From positions 1 to 14,456 of the forward strand of contig CAYYOI010000040.1 of NCBI GenBank assembly GCA_964473285.1: 14,456 nt of DNA. Direction: 5' to 3'. The translations under genes and the position numbers were made by a program. Source of the stretch: JBNJGT01 sp964473285 (lineage in GTDB: Archaea; Nanobdellota; Nanobdellia; Woesearchaeales; JACJVW01). Shown in pieces: positions 12,210 to 14,456 of the stretch. Below the pieces are notes generated by a model. It did no database searches and was not told the origin of the DNA. It was given only the letters and a program-made list of their open reading frames with translations. How positions within the stretch are numbered: the first letter of the stretch is position 1; each line of letters starts with the position of its first letter.

Positions 12210-14357
12210 TTATTTAAATTTATCTACAGATCCTACTATCTCAAAAAGCTTGCTGAGACTGAAGGGTTTCTCAATAAAGCCATCAATAAAGGGTTTCATG
12301 GGATCCTCCCGCTCATGTTCCTGATAGCCGCTCATAATATATATTGGTGTAGTAGTATCATTTTCTCTTATCTGGCTGCAGAATTCCATACCATTAATGC
12401 CAGGCATCACCATGTCTGTAAGGATGAGATCAAATTCTTTTTCCTTGTAAAGAGCATATCCTTCTTTTGTGTCTGAGGCTGTAGTGACATCATATCCTTT
12501 ATTAGTAAGAGCCTGATATGCCATCTTGCGGATCATCTCTTCATCATCAATAAAAAGGACCCTCGCTGAACCTTTTCTATATACTTTTTGTTCTATACTT
12601 CTTTCCTCTTTCTTCTTTATTGCAGGAAGATATATCTGAATTGTGGTCCCGTGTTTATCTTCAGAATTGAAGGTATCTACAGCAATATGACCCTGGTGGT
12701 TTTTTACTATACTATAAGTCATTGCAAGACCCATGCCTGTGCCCTTGTCTTTTGTTGTGTAAAAAGGCTCAAACATCCTGTCACGTGTGTTCATATCCAT
12801 GCCTTTTCCTTCGTCCTCAACTCTTAGCAACACATATTCACCAGGTTCTATAGTATCAGCAAGGGTTGATGATGGTTTTTCGAATGTGAGATCATCTGTT
12901 GCCAGTCTGACATGGGACCCCTTTGTTCCTGCCTGTAGGGAATTGATTATCAAGTTCTGCATAATCTGGTACATCTGGGTCTGGTCTGCATGAATAAATG
13001 AATCAGTTTTCAGATCTAGGGATATTGTCTGGCCATATATATTAGCCTGTTTCTCTGCAACCTTTGCAGCTTCTGAGACGATTGCATTAAGGTCCATGTC
13101 AACAGGATTGTATTCTCCTTTTCTTGCAAAACCAAGAAGCTTGGAGGTTATCTCTTTTGCACGAACGCTTCCTGAGATTATGTTCTCCAGATTTGATAGG
13201 GCCCTTTCTACCTGGAAATCTCCATTTTCTATATCTCCTTTTAAAAGCTCTGAAAAGCCCATAATGGAACTCAATATATTATTGAAGTCATGGGCAACCC
13301 CTGCTGCAAGATTTCCTATGGACTCCATCTTTGTCTTCTGGGCTACTGCGCGCTGGGATCTTTTCTTTTCGGTTATGTCTGAACAAAGCGCCATGTAATT
13401 GTCATCTGAAAGAGCAACAGCCTTGAATTCAACATCAATAAAGTGACCTGCCTTGTGTATCAACCGATATTCATTCTCAAATCTTCCAGTCTCCTTCAAT
13501 TTCCTGAATCTGTCAATATTATCTATCTCTGGCGAACCAATCTCCTTTATTGACCTTCCAATAAGCTCATCACTGGAATAACCAAGCATATTGCAGGCGG
13601 ATTCATTTACATCGATGTATGTACCTTCTCCATCTACAATGAATATTCCTACAGGAGAATTATCTATGTATTCTTTGTACCTTCTTTCGCTTCTTGAGAG
13701 GGCAGATTCAGCTTCCTTTTGCTCGGTTATATCTGTCACAAATCCGTCAATGATAAAGGAACCGTCTTCTAATCTCCTTGAGACACGGGCATTCATGTTC
13801 AACCAGATGGAATCTCCTTTCAGGTCTTTACCCTCATACTCAAAATTTTCAATCTCACCTTTCGCTTGAAGCAATTCAATAAATTCTTTTCTTTTAGCAG
13901 GATCAGCATAAAGAGTCTCCAGATGGCTGTAGGCCCTGAGATCTTTTTTGTTTTCTGCTTTAAGGATTCGTAACATGGCGGGGTTCATGTCATAGACCTT
14001 ACCTTCTGAATCAGTCTGAAAAATTCCGATGGGGGCTTCCTCGAATATATCCCTGTATCTCATACTTGTACATGTTTTTACAATATTCAGCCTGAGACCA
14101 GTATAAGGTGAGGGCAATCTTGCGGCTTCATCTTCAAGAAAATCGCCAGTGCTGCCTATAATCTGAGAATCCTCGCCTAATAATCTTAGCAATGAAGGAT
14201 TCGCATCAACGATTTTCTCATCCTCATCAGTAAGATAGAGGGGCTCACCAGAAGAAACAAAATCATTCATGAAGCCTTCTTCTTTCTGCTTTAACTTTTT
14301 TTCCAGGTTATGGATTTTCTCTTCGAGGAATCTGATTTTTTCTCTGCGAGTGTTCAC
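12210..14357 (-). CDS. Soluble PAS-PAS hybrid histidine kinase with C-terminal receiver
   Basis: This 715-aa protein starts with a charged coiled coil (about 1-28), then a divergent partial PAS (about 33-95). Two clear PAS domains follow: 100-212, with EEAPIGIFQTDSEGKVYDMN and the PAC end FVTDITEQKEAE, and 222-335, with DNSPVGIFIVDGEGTYIDVN. Next come a HisKA helix with phospho-acceptor H356 (GVAHDFNNIL), an N box (N468, N472), the G1 motif DEGKGM (515-520), the F box FEPFYTTKDK and the G2 motif GTGMGLAM. A C-terminal receiver carries the acidic pair D604/D605, phospho-acceptor D648 (LTDMVMPG), S676 and K697. No membrane segment or HTH is present, so it senses a cytoplasmic signal and has no direct DNA output. 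The start is GTG (14355-14357), backed by a TATA box 28 nt upstream. No cognate regulator is next to it; the internal receiver may pass phosphate onward (inference). Confidence 0.92.
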   Translation of the reverse strand: MNTRREKIRFLEEKIHNLEKKLKQKEEGFMNDFVSSGEPLYLTDEDEKIVDANPSLLRLLGEDSQIIGSTGDFLEDEAARLPSPYTGLRLNIVKTCTSMRYRDIFEEAPIGIFQTDSEGKVYDMNPAMLRILKAENKKDLRAYSHLETLYADPAKRKEFIELLQAKGEIENFEYEGKDLKGDSIWLNMNARVSRRLEDGSFIIDGFVTDITEQKEAESALSRSERRYKEYIDNSPVGIFIVDGEGTYIDVNESACNMLGYSSDELIGRSIKEIGSPEIDNIDRFRKLKETGRFENEYRLIHKAGHFIDVEFKAVALSDDNYMALCSDITEKKRSQRAVAQKTKMESIGNLAAGVAHDFNNILSSIMGFSELLKGDIENGDFQVERALSNLENIISGSVRAKEITSKLLGFARKGEYNPVDMDLNAIVSEAAKVAEKQANIYGQTISLDLKTDSFIHADQTQMYQIMQNLIINSLQAGTKGSHVRLATDDLTFEKPSSTLADTIEPGEYVLLRVEDEGKGMDMNTRDRMFEPFYTTKDKGTGMGLAMTYSIVKNHQGHIAVDTFNSEDKHGTTIQIYLPAIKKKEERSIEQKVYRKGSARVLFIDDEEMIRKMAYQALTNKGYDVTTASDTKEGYALYKEKEFDLILTDMVMPGINGMEFCSQIRENDTTTPIYIMSGYQEHEREDPMKPFIDGFIEKPFSLSKLFEIVGSVDKFK
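12211..12220 (-). promoter_or_regulatory. TATA box for rnhA, overlapping the kinase stop
   Basis: AATTTAAATA on the minus strand overlaps the last codons and stop of the kinase gene and is centred about 28 nt before the GTG start of rnhA. Confidence 0.55.
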
Positions 14358-14379
14358 TGAATTTGAAGAAGAAAGACTA

Positions 14380-14390
14380 ATTTAAATAAT
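14380..14390 (-). promoter_or_regulatory. TATA box for the hybrid kinase
   Basis: ATTATTTAAAT on the minus strand is centred 28 nt before the GTG start at 14357. Confidence 0.55.
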
Positions 14391-14424
14391 TTGTGCCACT
14401 ATTGAGTTTTTCTAAAAAATAGTA

Positions 14425-14438
14425 GAATATATATATTA
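14425..14438 (+). promoter_or_regulatory. TATA-like element at the right edge
   Basis: GAATATATATATTA would place a rightward transcription start near the last base of the window. An ATG at 14441 (reading M-A-G-Y-H) lies only about 10 nt from the box, too close by the rule the other genes follow. A gene starting just outside the window is possible, but the element is nearly symmetrical and could serve either direction. Confidence 0.3.
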
Positions 14439-14456
14439 AAATGGCAGGATACCATA

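Overview
The window looks like a piece of an archaeal chromosome, about 40% G+C by eye. Eleven coding units, counting four damaged ones, each have an AT-rich TATA-like box centred 25-29 nt upstream of the start codon and no convincing Shine-Dalgarno sequence. This pattern fits TBP/TFB promoters driving mostly leaderless, single-gene transcripts. A TrmB-type HTH regulator fits an archaeal source, and an ScpA kleisin is compatible with one. I cannot name the lineage; a euryarchaeote or a DPANN-type archaeon are both possible.

Layout, left to right. 1-174 is the tail of an intergenic region with a strong small hairpin and a short tandem repeat. 175-2430 (-) encodes a membrane protein with about five bacterial-PH-like (DUF304/bPH2) domains. 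2603-3130 (+) is an unrecognised gene broken by an in-frame TGA where Trp would fit. 3268-3926 (+) is a GGDEF-domain gene broken by a -1 frameshift at a run of eight A. 3901-4611 (-) is a TrmB-family regulator, divergent from an unknown 177-aa protein at 4698-5231 (+), with a 6-bp dyad exactly between their two TATA boxes. 5140-7806 (-) is a UPF0182 (COG1615) seven-TM protein whose 3' end overlaps the preceding gene tail-to-tail. 7838-8599 (-) is scpA. 8759-9163 (+) is a GNAT acetyltransferase gene broken by an in-frame TAG. 9189-10475 (-) is pyrC, overlapping the 3' end of a doubly broken pyrD (10441-11558, -). 11595-12188 (-) is a type 1 RNase H with the N-terminal hybrid-binding domain. 12210-14357 (-) is a soluble PAS-PAS-HisKA-HATPase-REC hybrid histidine kinase.

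How the genes fit together. pyrD and pyrC form a pyrimidine biosynthesis pair (the dihydroorotate steps). The kinase, the GGDEF gene and the TrmB regulator are separate signalling or regulatory genes with no visible wiring between them. ScpA belongs to the SMC-ScpAB chromosome complex, but no smc or scpB is in view.

The most striking property is damage. Four of twelve genes carry five lesions: one TGA, one TAG, one TAA and two single-base losses in homopolymers. Intact neighbours use all three stop codons as ordinary terminators, so codon reassignment is unlikely. Either this region is undergoing gene decay or the assembly carries base errors. No mobile element, CRISPR array, rRNA or tRNA gene was recognised, and no stretch over 300 bases lacks a gene or gene remnant.
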